Shown in pieces: positions 21,429 through 28,454 of a DNA stretch of 28,454 nucleotides (positions within the stretch are counted from its first letter, which is position 1; every line of letters starts with the position of its first letter). The stretch is from a virus: the IMG/VR virus record IMGVR_UViG_3300021598_000395, positions 1 through 28,454 of that record, one strand, 5' to 3'. A model generated the notes under the pieces. The model was not told the origin of the DNA. It searched no databases and saw nothing but the letters and a program-made list of their open reading frames with translations. A program made the translations under genes and the position numbers.

Positions 21429-24400
21429 TTAGGTTGGACTATTGGTTCCATATAGCGGCATCCATAACCCGTCGAAACCAGAGTAGATAAACTCTGCTAC
21501 AACGCCACTTGATATATCTCTGCCAACCGGGCCAGGATTTACTGTAAGGGTAGCAAGGTTATAACCGTTGAAAATAACCAAACGTTGTCCAGGTACACCG
21601 GCCGGTAGCGTAACTGAAGTAGGATCGGTTTCTGAATACCCTATTGCCGGTGTAACAAACAATAGATTAAAATCTACTACTGTTGGGGCATAGTCAACTG
21701 CACCAGTGTCAAGTGTAAATACTTGTTCGCCTTGTACCAACGCTGTGGTCTGAACAGTAGCATCTGGGAACGTTAAATCACCGTTCTCGCTAAATGTCCA
21801 CTTGCCGCTACCACCACCGCTTGGGTATAGATATGTGTTTATTTCAATGCCACCATTAACTGTTGTTCGTACATTGTGATCATCAGTGCCCAAGATGATA
21901 CTGGTCTCAGCCAAGTCGCCTGTGGTCAAGTGTAGGTGATGTTCACTGTCAAATGTAGGTGCGTCAGCGTTAATCAATCCCGTTTCAACACCTAAACTCG
22001 CAGGGTCATAGTTATTGTCTTCGGGTGACACACGCACAGTAAACTCATTGTCATCACTGTCTAGATCAAAACTAAAACTGCCGCTACTGCCAGACAATAC
22101 CACTGTGCCTGATCCTGGATCTGATATGTTAGCACCCTCTGGATAGATCCACCAGTAGAGCGTTTGATCAGCATAAGTGTTTGAAGATATGTAAAAAGTA
22201 AGAGTATCACCAACTAGGGCGGTGTTATTACTGTAATTTATGTTTATACCGTTGTCGGTAAAATTATAGATAGCACCGCCCTTGATCACTAACTTCTGAC
22301 TGGCCACATCCGGGCTCGCTGGAGTAAGTTGGATCGTAGGATTGCTGGTAACATAGCCTTCTGTGATAGTACCACCTGCTGGCAATGTCACTGTGCCAGT
22401 ATTGCCCAAGGCAACTGTGTAGGCACCGTTGACTAAACTGTTGTCGCCGCCAGGTGCTGTGTATAGTGTAGGTATTAGGAAGTTTGTTGTGTCAGTGCCA
22501 AATAGTGTGTCGTCAACAGTAATACCTGTAATAGCACTGTCAACTTTTTCAGCATTGACTACTGTGATGTCTGAAGCAGTTGAGTTCAATGTTCCCGAGA
22601 AACTTGCGGCTTTGAATTCCCAATCGCCTACATTGAATACTGTACCGTCTGTGTCTATTTGCACCACAGTGGCATTGGAGGTGCCGTTAAAGGGTTCCCC
22701 GAACCCGCCACTGAGAGCAACATAGCCTTGGCGTACAGCAAGATTGCTGCCACCACCGGCATTAAAGAAGCCGCCACCACTAAAACTCCAACCGGTAGTA
22801 TTCTCAATCAATCTCTGCCATACCACAGTGCCCGATGTTGTGTACTTGGCTACAACCCACACAAATCTCGGAGTGTCATTAACCAATTGACTAGTAATTC
22901 CATTTAGGTATAATGTATCGTCTGGTCCCACTACAATGCTGGTGGCAAAGTCTTCGCAGTCGCCCACTACTCGTCTGCTCCACTGTTTAACACCACTGCT
23001 GTTGAACTTGACTAGATTCATAGCACTGTTAGTATCATCGCCAGCATCGTAATCGTAATTGCCGCAGACATAGACGTTACCTTGGCTGTCAATGTCAGCA
23101 TCTGCTCCTCGGCAGGCGTAGCCCGCATCAAACTGTATGGCTTTTTGCCACTGTATAGCGCCAGTTGAGTCATACTTGACTACAAGCATACGGTCGTCGG
23201 TGTCGCCAGCAGTCACAGTGGCAACTTTGACAATCATATCATCAACGCCGTCAACGCCATTGTCACCGAGATTTGATCCCGGTATAGTTGCCAGTGTGTC
23301 TCCTATTGATCTGTTACCAATAGTGTCTTCGATATTGCTAAATGAAGGAACTCCGTCACCGTTAGGAAACGAAACAGTACACGAAAATCCATTATTAAAC
23401 ACAGGTCTTTCGTTAGTCCAATTAACGTTAGATACAGGTTCCGCAACTACTGTTTCAACAGTATCAATAATACCTATCTGAGCGGTATAACCAATAGCCA
23501 CTACTTCGTTATTTGGACCAACTGCCATACCGTAGGCTTCGTCATCGTTTTGACCGTCTAGCAATCTGCTCCAGATAACTGTGCCGTCTAGCCTGTCAAT
23601 CTTTGTCACTGTAACTCCGTCATTAGTATCAACTTCAGTTGAGTAATACCCTACTACTATAGGGTTACCTTCACTGTCTACATCTACTACAGGACTATCG
23701 CTGGCCGCGCCAAAATTGTAGACGTTGCTCCATATTAAACTACCATCTTCACTGTTGAGTTTTATTAAAGAAGATTTACTGTAACCTACCTCATCATCAA
23801 CACGACCAGCAACATAAATTCTACTGTCAACATTGTCAACTGCTAGACCCCAACCGTCAGTGTATACACCAGTGCCCATGTCGGCCGCTAAACGCACTTG
23901 CCATAGTTTTTGGCCAGCGGCTGTAAATTTAGCCACGGAGAAGTAAGAACCACTTGGAACATTAAATTCGCCAATACCAGTTTGGTGTGCGAATAAGGCA
24001 ATAACATTGCCCGCATTATCATATTCAACGCTGGTTGCTAGTGATACAACATCACTAGGAAATCCATCTTGAGAAGCAAAAGTCTGTATCCAAATGTTAG
24101 GATCAGTGCCGCCACCTAGTACTGAGTTGCCATCGCTGTCTACAATGTCTCCACTTGTAGGCAAGTGTAGTACACCGTTGGCATCAAACTTCCACTCTTT
24201 TTGTCCGCCCACTTCTTTTTCTGTAATGATCTTGAGAAAACCTTCTGTGGGGGCTCCATTAGTTGCGTCATTGCCCACATCCAATGTTACTAATTCTGTA
24301 GGGTCATTGCCTGAGGAATGACGACCTTCTGCGTTCCAGAATCTCAATACTGATTCGCTGATACCGTCAATAGTATCAATGCCAGTAAATCTTACGCTGT

Positions 24401-25304
24401 TGCCACCTGTGATATAAACATCGCCGTCGTTGAACAGGCCCGCAATACCTGCATTGAGATTATCTACAACAATACCGTCAGTGCCATTGAATATCGCTGT
24501 GCTTGGCAATACAGTTTTACCTGTGCTGTCAAATGTCCAGGTCTTGCTTAGACGTGTTGTAATCAATAACACTTCCGGCCCTCGGTTAAATGTGACTGTG
24601 TCACCAAAATTAAATTCCGCAGTAATATCTTGATCAAAGTGCAGAGCCCAAGTGCCTACACCAATGTCTTGTACAATATTGGTAATGGCAGCAGTTATGG
24701 GAGTTCCCCAGGATGTGGTCACGGTGTCGCCTACTTGAACAGTTGTGCCTAAAGCAGGATAATCTGCGTCAAGAAAAAACATACGCCAAACGCCGCCTGG
24801 ACCACCTGGTAGCACAAGTTCATCTACTATATCCACAACAACATTTTCTATTGATGCATTGAGTCCGGTTCTAATCGCCACATTGTCTGAGTCGTCACTG
24901 ACTCGCACAAATGTCTGTTTGCCACCAAGATACAAATCAGCATCACTGTTATCTATTGTGCCACCTGCTCTTATGTGAATATTCCCGCCTGTGGGATCAA
25001 TAATGAGATATTGATCGTTGCCAGTATAATCGCTTAGACTGGCATCTGGGATTAACTTGATAGTGTCGCGATTGTTGCCGTCACCTGAATCAGCATCCGA
25101 ACCATACAAACGACCAGGAGCCAATACCATGCTCTTGAGATGTGTTCTTATACCATCAAACATCATTAAAGTCAGTTTGTCTGGATTGGGCTCAGTGTTT
25201 ATATAAACTGCGATTTCACCAAACGGGCGAATTTCGTTTGTGTCATTGGTATCGGCACTGTTGCCGTCTACTTTACTGGTTACAATTTTTCTAATAGTTG
25301 TCAT
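21429..25304 (-). CDS. Giant tail-fibre protein with beta-propeller repeats
   Basis: A 1291-aa virion protein. The N-terminus (about 1-130) has a module seen on marine phage fibres (GEIAVYINTEPNPDKLTLMM, then YLIIDPTGGNIHIRAGG). Residues about 400-870 contain about six repeats with a Lys-[x]-Asp/Asn-x-x-Gly-x-x-x-Trp core (FTAAGQKLWQ, LNSEDGSLIWS, IDRLDGTVIWS, YDSTGAIQWQ, FNSSGVKQWS, YTTSGTVVWQ), each followed by D-x-x-GN-x-x-x-x-G strands, as in SBBP-type beta propellers. A chaperone-free C-terminal part carries Ig-like strands and TFPDATVQTT. It is probably the long tail fibre or a host-binding adhesin. Confidence 0.85.
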   Translation of the reverse strand: MTTIRKIVTSKVDGNSADTNDTNEIRPFGEIAVYINTEPNPDKLTLMMFDGIRTHLKSMVLAPGRLYGSDADSGDGNNRDTIKLIPDASLSDYTGNDQYLIIDPTGGNIHIRAGGTIDNSDADLYLGGKQTFVRVSDDSDNVAIRTGLNASIENVVVDIVDELVLPGGPGGVWRMFFLDADYPALGTTVQVGDTVTTSWGTPITAAITNIVQDIGVGTWALHFDQDITAEFNFGDTVTFNRGPEVLLITTRLSKTWTFDSTGKTVLPSTAIFNGTDGIVVDNLNAGIAGLFNDGDVYITGGNSVRFTGIDTIDGISESVLRFWNAEGRHSSGNDPTELVTLDVGNDATNGAPTEGFLKIITEKEVGGQKEWKFDANGVLHLPTSGDIVDSDGNSVLGGGTDPNIWIQTFASQDGFPSDVVSLATSVEYDNAGNVIALFAHQTGIGEFNVPSGSYFSVAKFTAAGQKLWQVRLAADMGTGVYTDGWGLAVDNVDSRIYVAGRVDDEVGYSKSSLIKLNSEDGSLIWSNVYNFGAASDSPVVDVDSEGNPIVVGYYSTEVDTNDGVTVTKIDRLDGTVIWSRLLDGQNDDEAYGMAVGPNNEVVAIGYTAQIGIIDTVETVVAEPVSNVNWTNERPVFNNGFSCTVSFPNGDGVPSFSNIEDTIGNRSIGDTLATIPGSNLGDNGVDGVDDMIVKVATVTAGDTDDRMLVVKYDSTGAIQWQKAIQFDAGYACRGADADIDSQGNVYVCGNYDYDAGDDTNSAMNLVKFNSSGVKQWSRRVVGDCEDFATSIVVGPDDTLYLNGITSQLVNDTPRFVWVVAKYTTSGTVVWQRLIENTTGWSFSGGGFFNAGGGSNLAVRQGYVALSGGFGEPFNGTSNATVVQIDTDGTVFNVGDWEFKAASFSGTLNSTASDITVVNAEKVDSAITGITVDDTLFGTDTTNFLIPTLYTAPGGDNSLVNGAYTVALGNTGTVTLPAGGTITEGYVTSNPTIQLTPASPDVASQKLVIKGGAIYNFTDNGININYSNNTALVGDTLTFYISSNTYADQTLYWWIYPEGANISDPGSGTVVLSGSSGSFSFDLDSDDNEFTVRVSPEDNNYDPASLGVETGLINADAPTFDSEHHLHLTTGDLAETSIILGTDDHNVRTTVNGGIEINTYLYPSGGGSGKWTFSENGDLTFPDATVQTTALVQGEQVFTLDTGAVDYAPTVVDFNLLFVTPAIGYSETDPTSVTLPAGVPGQRLVIFNGYNLATLTVNPGPVGRDISSGVVAEFIYSGFDGLWMPLYGTNSPT

Positions 25305-25318
25305 TTATGTCGCCCCGA

Positions 25319-26554
25319 TTAATCGTATAGTTCTGAACCGTAGAAAACTTTAGCGGTCCAATGTATTTTCAGTGTTTTGCTTTCACCGTCTATGCGACGA
25401 TATTTTATTTGCCCTTCTGTAGTCACTAACCAGAGATCATCGTTCTCACCGTCTGTGCTACCACTCTGTACTTCTTGATGGCTGATGTGTTCTTCACCAT
25501 CGTCGTCTACAATGTGTATGGTGCCAATAATAGTTGATTCGCCTGTGTAGGCGTGATAGTCAATAACAGCACCGCGGAAGTTACCGGCACCACCAGGCAA
25601 GTCTGCCTTGTCCCACCATACCACAGGATCAGCACCGGTGCTGTATCTAAAGTAAACTGTGTCGTCTTGATCATATGTCAGCGTAGTCGTTACGACATAA
25701 CCTCTTTCGTCGCCACTAAAACTTGTACTACCGTTCCAAGTGTACCAAGTTGTGTTGTCTAACGAGAATTGGAAATTGTAGTTGGCTGAATTATTAATAA
25801 CCTCATCTATTGTGGTAGAAGTGCTGTCAACCCATATTAGATTGGTGCTGGCTCCTGCTCTTGATGCTACTGTGGTCAAACCGATGGTGGTTCTTGCTGT
25901 CACTGCTACTTGGTTGTAGCCTGTGACTTCTTCTATTCTACGATTACCAGCAGCAGTTGATTTTACACGACCTGTGCCTAAGGCAGATTTTAATACAGTA
26001 CCGTCTGGAAATTTAACACCTTCGTTGAGTTTAGTTAAGTCTATCTCTTTACGGGTGTAACTAAACCCACCACCCATATCGCCTTGTGTCCAACTTAGGA
26101 ATTTTACAGCATAATATTTTTCTATGCTAGGCACATACATTACACATTCTGTACCTACTATCTTGTTTCCTAAACCACCATTACCAAATGCCGCATATAG
26201 ATTAGTGTATGTTCTTGTTTCAACGTCTGTGAGATCATTCCAACCATCTATGTTCCATTCTGTGCCCTGAGGACTGACATCTTCATCCCATCCTTCTTCA
26301 GTGAATGGGTTGTAGATGCCATTGTTCTCGCCTCGAGTGATACCAATCTGTATTGTAGAATCGTCTTCAATAACGTCTACGTTGTTAGCAGTGGCATAGT
26401 CATCTTTCTTAAAGTAGTTGGGATCAGTTACTTCTGTTCTAGTATAAGAGTAGCCGCCGTTGCTGCCACCCCAACTAGCGAAATCAAACTTGTAATATTT
26501 GTCATTGGCTATGTCGTGCATGACCAGTTCGCTGGCTACTATGTTGTTGCCCAC
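25319..26554 (-). CDS. Tail-fibre gene, C-terminal piece
   Basis: A 411-aa piece of a fibre. The ATG at 26554 is an internal Met: the same frame continues upstream as coding-like residues RSYTTWRAALNNQVGNN, with no Shine-Dalgarno. It contains the second half of one repeat (IVASELVMHD...YYKFDFASWGG...GYSYTR) and a full second repeat (IGITRG...NGIYNPFTEEGW...IVGTECVMYV...YYAVKFLSWTQG...FSYTR), followed by SALGTGR-type and beta-strand regions. It is probably separated from the rest by the frame break near 26594. The full gene would span 25319-27597. Confidence 0.75.
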   Translation of the reverse strand: MGNNIVASELVMHDIANDKYYKFDFASWGGSNGGYSYTRTEVTDPNYFKKDDYATANNVDVIEDDSTIQIGITRGENNGIYNPFTEEGWDEDVSPQGTEWNIDGWNDLTDVETRTYTNLYAAFGNGGLGNKIVGTECVMYVPSIEKYYAVKFLSWTQGDMGGGFSYTRKEIDLTKLNEGVKFPDGTVLKSALGTGRVKSTAAGNRRIEEVTGYNQVAVTARTTIGLTTVASRAGASTNLIWVDSTSTTIDEVINNSANYNFQFSLDNTTWYTWNGSTSFSGDERGYVVTTTLTYDQDDTVYFRYSTGADPVVWWDKADLPGGAGNFRGAVIDYHAYTGESTIIGTIHIVDDDGEEHISHQEVQSGSTDGENDDLWLVTTEGQIKYRRIDGESKTLKIHWTAKVFYGSELYD

Positions 26555-26591
26555 TTGATTGTTTAATGCTGCTCGCCAAGTTGTGTAACTT

Positions 26592-27074
26592 CTAGTAGAT
26601 TCCTTGAACGTTATCTCGTGTCAGTGTTAATCCTGGACGGATCTCATCAAATATTTGTACTGGTTGATAATCAATGCTAACATTGTATGATCCTGAATTG
26701 TTTGTTGCAACACCAGTAAAGGCAGCGTTGGCGACAGTCATTATGCCGCCAAATCCGTTTACTGTGTCTATGGTAAATGTTATACTATCAGTAGCATCGT
26801 TGGAGCCGCCAATTTGATAACTATAGATTTTATAAGTGGTGCCTGGTACATAACCCGTACCAGGAGTAATTACAGTGATTTCACCTAAGACTGGTCCTTC
26901 TGAAATACCCACTTGAACTTGAGCATTAATACCTGTAACAGGTACTGTGACAGTAACTGGTGTGCCTAATGTCACGGGCTGTGTTATGAATGGTGTGTCA
27001 GTTAGTTCAAGATATGGTTGAACTGGACCAGCCCCTCCACCTCCTCCGCCTAACAATCCATCATCATCAGTCAA
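26592..27074 (-). CDS. Tail-fibre gene, middle piece
   Basis: A 160-aa piece with no start of its own; the ATG at 27074 is an internal Met inside VSDLTDDDGLLGG. The frame is coding-like upstream to the 70-bp duplication (NELKINNVPVSQTITYTD), and is in phase with the 27208-27597 piece if one 70-bp copy is removed (453 bases, a multiple of three). It has a Gly-rich hinge and an Ig-like beta domain. It ends LTLTRDNVQGIY and a stop, exactly where the repeat seen in the next piece would continue. Confidence 0.7.
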   Translation of the reverse strand: MTDDDGLLGGGGGGAGPVQPYLELTDTPFITQPVTLGTPVTVTVPVTGINAQVQVGISEGPVLGEITVITPGTGYVPGTTYKIYSYQIGGSNDATDSITFTIDTVNGFGGIMTVANAAFTGVATNNSGSYNVSIDYQPVQIFDEIRPGLTLTRDNVQGIY

Positions 27075-27141
27075 GTCTGAAACATCTGTTGGAACATTGG
27101 GAATGTCTGTATAGGTAATTGTTTGACTAACAGGAACATTA

Positions 27142-27282
27142 TTAATTTTTAATTCATTAGTGTTGGGATCTAAACTTAAAGGAGTACCACCTAGATATAT
27201 TGTTTGGTTACTTAATTTTTAATTCATTAGTGTTGGGATCTAAACTTAAAGGAGTACCACCTAGATATATTGTTTGGTTACT
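27142..27282. repeat. Exact 70-bp tandem duplication inside a fibre gene
   Basis: Bases 27142-27211 and 27212-27281 are identical, and the match goes one base further. It codes for the segment that ends LDPNTNELKI. Seventy is not a multiple of three, so the second copy puts a stop (TAA) after ELKIK in the fibre reading frame. Removing a copy restores a continuous frame into the next piece. Confidence 0.93.
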
Positions 27283-27597
27283 AACATACATACTACGCCA
27301 AGGTCTAGCCGAACTGCCTAGATCGCCGCCGTTGGCCACACTGGGTAAAATATCGCCGCCCACTGTCAAGTTGCTGGTTATGGTTGTTGCTTGGTCTATT
27401 GTTATAGAACTGCTGTCAGTGGTGCTTAGTGTGCTACCTGTAAATTCAAATGCACCTAGATTTAAAGGAGCAACATCTAACCCTAATGCAGTATACAGTT
27501 CTGTAAAGTTTGCATTAACTTTTTGGAACGCTGCCCGTAGACTGTCTCCTCTACGATCATTTGGCGACGTTCCTACATTAATTGTTTGTTTTGTCAT
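27208..27597 (-). CDS. Tail-fibre gene, N-terminal piece
   Basis: A 129-aa N-terminal fibre piece. It starts MTKQTINVGTSPNDRRGDSL and then RAAFQKVNANFTELYTAL, the same baseplate/trimer module as at 21394. Residues about 55-125 are a marine-fibre shaft sequence (DQATTITSNLTVGGDILPS, then PWRSMYVSNQTIYLGGTP, LSLDPNTNELKI). It ends right after the 70-bp duplication. A Shine-Dalgarno (CGGAG) lies 8 bases before the ATG. It is a truncated product unless the duplication is absent or is corrected. Confidence 0.8.
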   Translation of the reverse strand: MTKQTINVGTSPNDRRGDSLRAAFQKVNANFTELYTALGLDVAPLNLGAFEFTGSTLSTTDSSSITIDQATTITSNLTVGGDILPSVANGGDLGSSARPWRSMYVSNQTIYLGGTPLSLDPNTNELKIK

Positions 27598-27608
27598 TCT
27601 GCGCTCCG

Positions 27609-28454
27609 TTATAATGTTCTTTTAATTCTAGGTCTAGGATAAACCGATCCTGTTGTGGGTCTTGGCTTATAATTGATTTTTGGAAAGACATTGCCACTAG
27701 TTTCACGTTCTTTCTTATAAAACAAATACAGATTCGGTGAACCCTGTAGATCTTGTCCATCTGTTGGCCCACCCGATGTTGCCACAAGTTGTCCTGATTT
27801 GGCAATGGCTGTTATATAGGCTTTTGCCCGCTCTTGATTCATATCCGGATAAATTTCTAATGCACATGCCAATACTCCACACACCTGCGGGCTGGCCATT
27901 GATGTACCACTATACTTACCAATGCGATAGGTGCTGTTTCTAGGATCTCCGGCACCACCACTTGGCAATGCACTAATAATATATGTTCCTGGAGCATATA
28001 GATCAACTCCTGGACCACAGTCACTAAATAACACCTTCTGGTCAATTTGAATGGTGTCGACAGCACCTACACATATTGCTGGTAGGTCATGTGTGCCATA
28101 GGTTAGATTATCGCCGGCTGTAGGGCTTGTTCCCCTGTGAGTATAATAGGGCTGTAGGACACTAGCAGGATATCTTACAGCCATCTCAAATGTGTTATTC
28201 CAATCAACTCCCCCCGGTACATCATGCATCCACCGCCCGTTACCCGCAGCCCCAACCATGATAATGCCTTCGTCGTAGAGATCCTCAATGTCATCGTCGC
28301 AGGCAGGTACTCTCAAAGGAATACGTTGTCCACTAATAAATCCCCAGGCATTGAGTTGTGCGGTTGTAAATCCACCGCCTGTGGTCTTGGCGCTGTTAAC
28401 GCCAGTTTGAAGATCTATTTGACTAGGAGCATTTTCATAAAATGTCCATTCGCA
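27609..28454 (-). CDS. S8 (subtilisin-like) peptidase, partial
   Basis: 282 codons, open at the right edge of the window, so the N-terminus and the catalytic Asp and His lie outside. What can be seen is the oxyanion-hole region MVGAAGN (Asn) and the Ser box YSGTSMASPQVCG, both characteristic of family S8. The domain ends around residue 210; the last 30 residues are a basic tail with PKINYKPRPTTG and PRPRIKR. No inhibitory prodomain can be judged. It lies directly before the fibre genes, 11 bases from the first of them. It may process a fibre or baseplate protein, or be a virion-borne protease against host surface proteins. Confidence 0.9.
   Translation of the reverse strand, partial: CEWTFYENAPSQIDLQTGVNSAKTTGGGFTTAQLNAWGFISGQRIPLRVPACDDDIEDLYDEGIIMVGAAGNGRWMHDVPGGVDWNNTFEMAVRYPASVLQPYYTHRGTSPTAGDNLTYGTHDLPAICVGAVDTIQIDQKVLFSDCGPGVDLYAPGTYIISALPSGGAGDPRNSTYRIGKYSGTSMASPQVCGVLACALEIYPDMNQERAKAYITAIAKSGQLVATSGGPTDGQDLQGSPNLYLFYKKERETSGNVFPKINYKPRPTTGSVYPRPRIKRTL

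Noticed and set aside
1-28454. tRNA genes, CRISPR arrays, insertion sequences, integrase or attachment sites
   Set aside because: None could be supported by eye; no cloverleaf, spaced repeat array or transposase-like protein was seen.

Overview
The window looks like part of the genome of a marine T4-like myovirus (Caudoviricetes). It is AT-rich and packed with genes, which mostly join through 4-nt ATGA or 1-nt TAATG overlaps. It combines a T4-type sliding-clamp loader ATPase (gp44), PhoH, a MazG-like pyrophosphohydrolase, a GroES/gp31-like co-chaperonin, a GH19 endolysin lysis cassette and long repeat-built tail fibres. An ErpA-type Fe-S carrier, Rz/Rz1-like lipoproteins and an outer-membrane style lysis set suggest a Gram-negative, probably proteobacterial, host. 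The host assignment is inference. No tRNA, CRISPR array, insertion sequence or integrase was seen. No stretch over 300 bases lacks a gene. The largest non-coding gap is the 142 bases between the divergent genes at 12475 and 12618.

Layout, left to right; all genes are on the minus strand except phoH. (1) 1-3691: small, largely unknown proteins, several starting with a short MRAxEFI-E leader that resembles the T4 capsid-targeting sequence. Among them are an ErpA-like Fe-S carrier and a nucleotidyltransferase. (2) 3739-8425: a structural-looking small protein, an unknown protein, and a proteostasis operon of DnaJ, peptide deformylase and ClpA. This operon has a consensus sigma70-type promoter embedded in the preceding terminator. 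(3) 8495-11230: lysis cassette of GH19 endolysin, inner-membrane spanin, two lipoproteins, two membrane proteins (one a 3TM-type holin, the other apparently frameshifted) and a small secreted protein. (4) 11230-13585: two conserved unknown proteins, a divergent late-promoter region, and phoH as the only plus-strand gene. (5) 13337-17888: replication and metabolism genes, namely the DUF2452-like protein, gp44, small conserved proteins, a TagD-like cytidylyltransferase, the MazG-like enzyme, the GroES-like protein and a DNA polymerase III alpha-like fragment. (6) 17888-28454: adhesin region with three large fibre genes, one short fibre protein and an S8 protease that runs off the window.

Overall logic: the lysis and fibre genes would be late functions. 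Motifs of the form CGNTAAATA, close to the T4 late promoter TATAAATA, occur before several of them and before phoH. The dnaJ operon instead has a host-type promoter, so it could be expressed early to adjust host protein folding and turnover. The most notable features are the set of putative capsid-targeted proteins, the terminator/promoter overlap that would give a leaderless dnaJ mRNA, and a tail-fibre gene split by an exact 70-bp tandem duplication plus a second frame break. The fibre breaks and the frameshift in the small membrane protein may be biological or may be assembly or sequencing errors; the sequence alone cannot decide.
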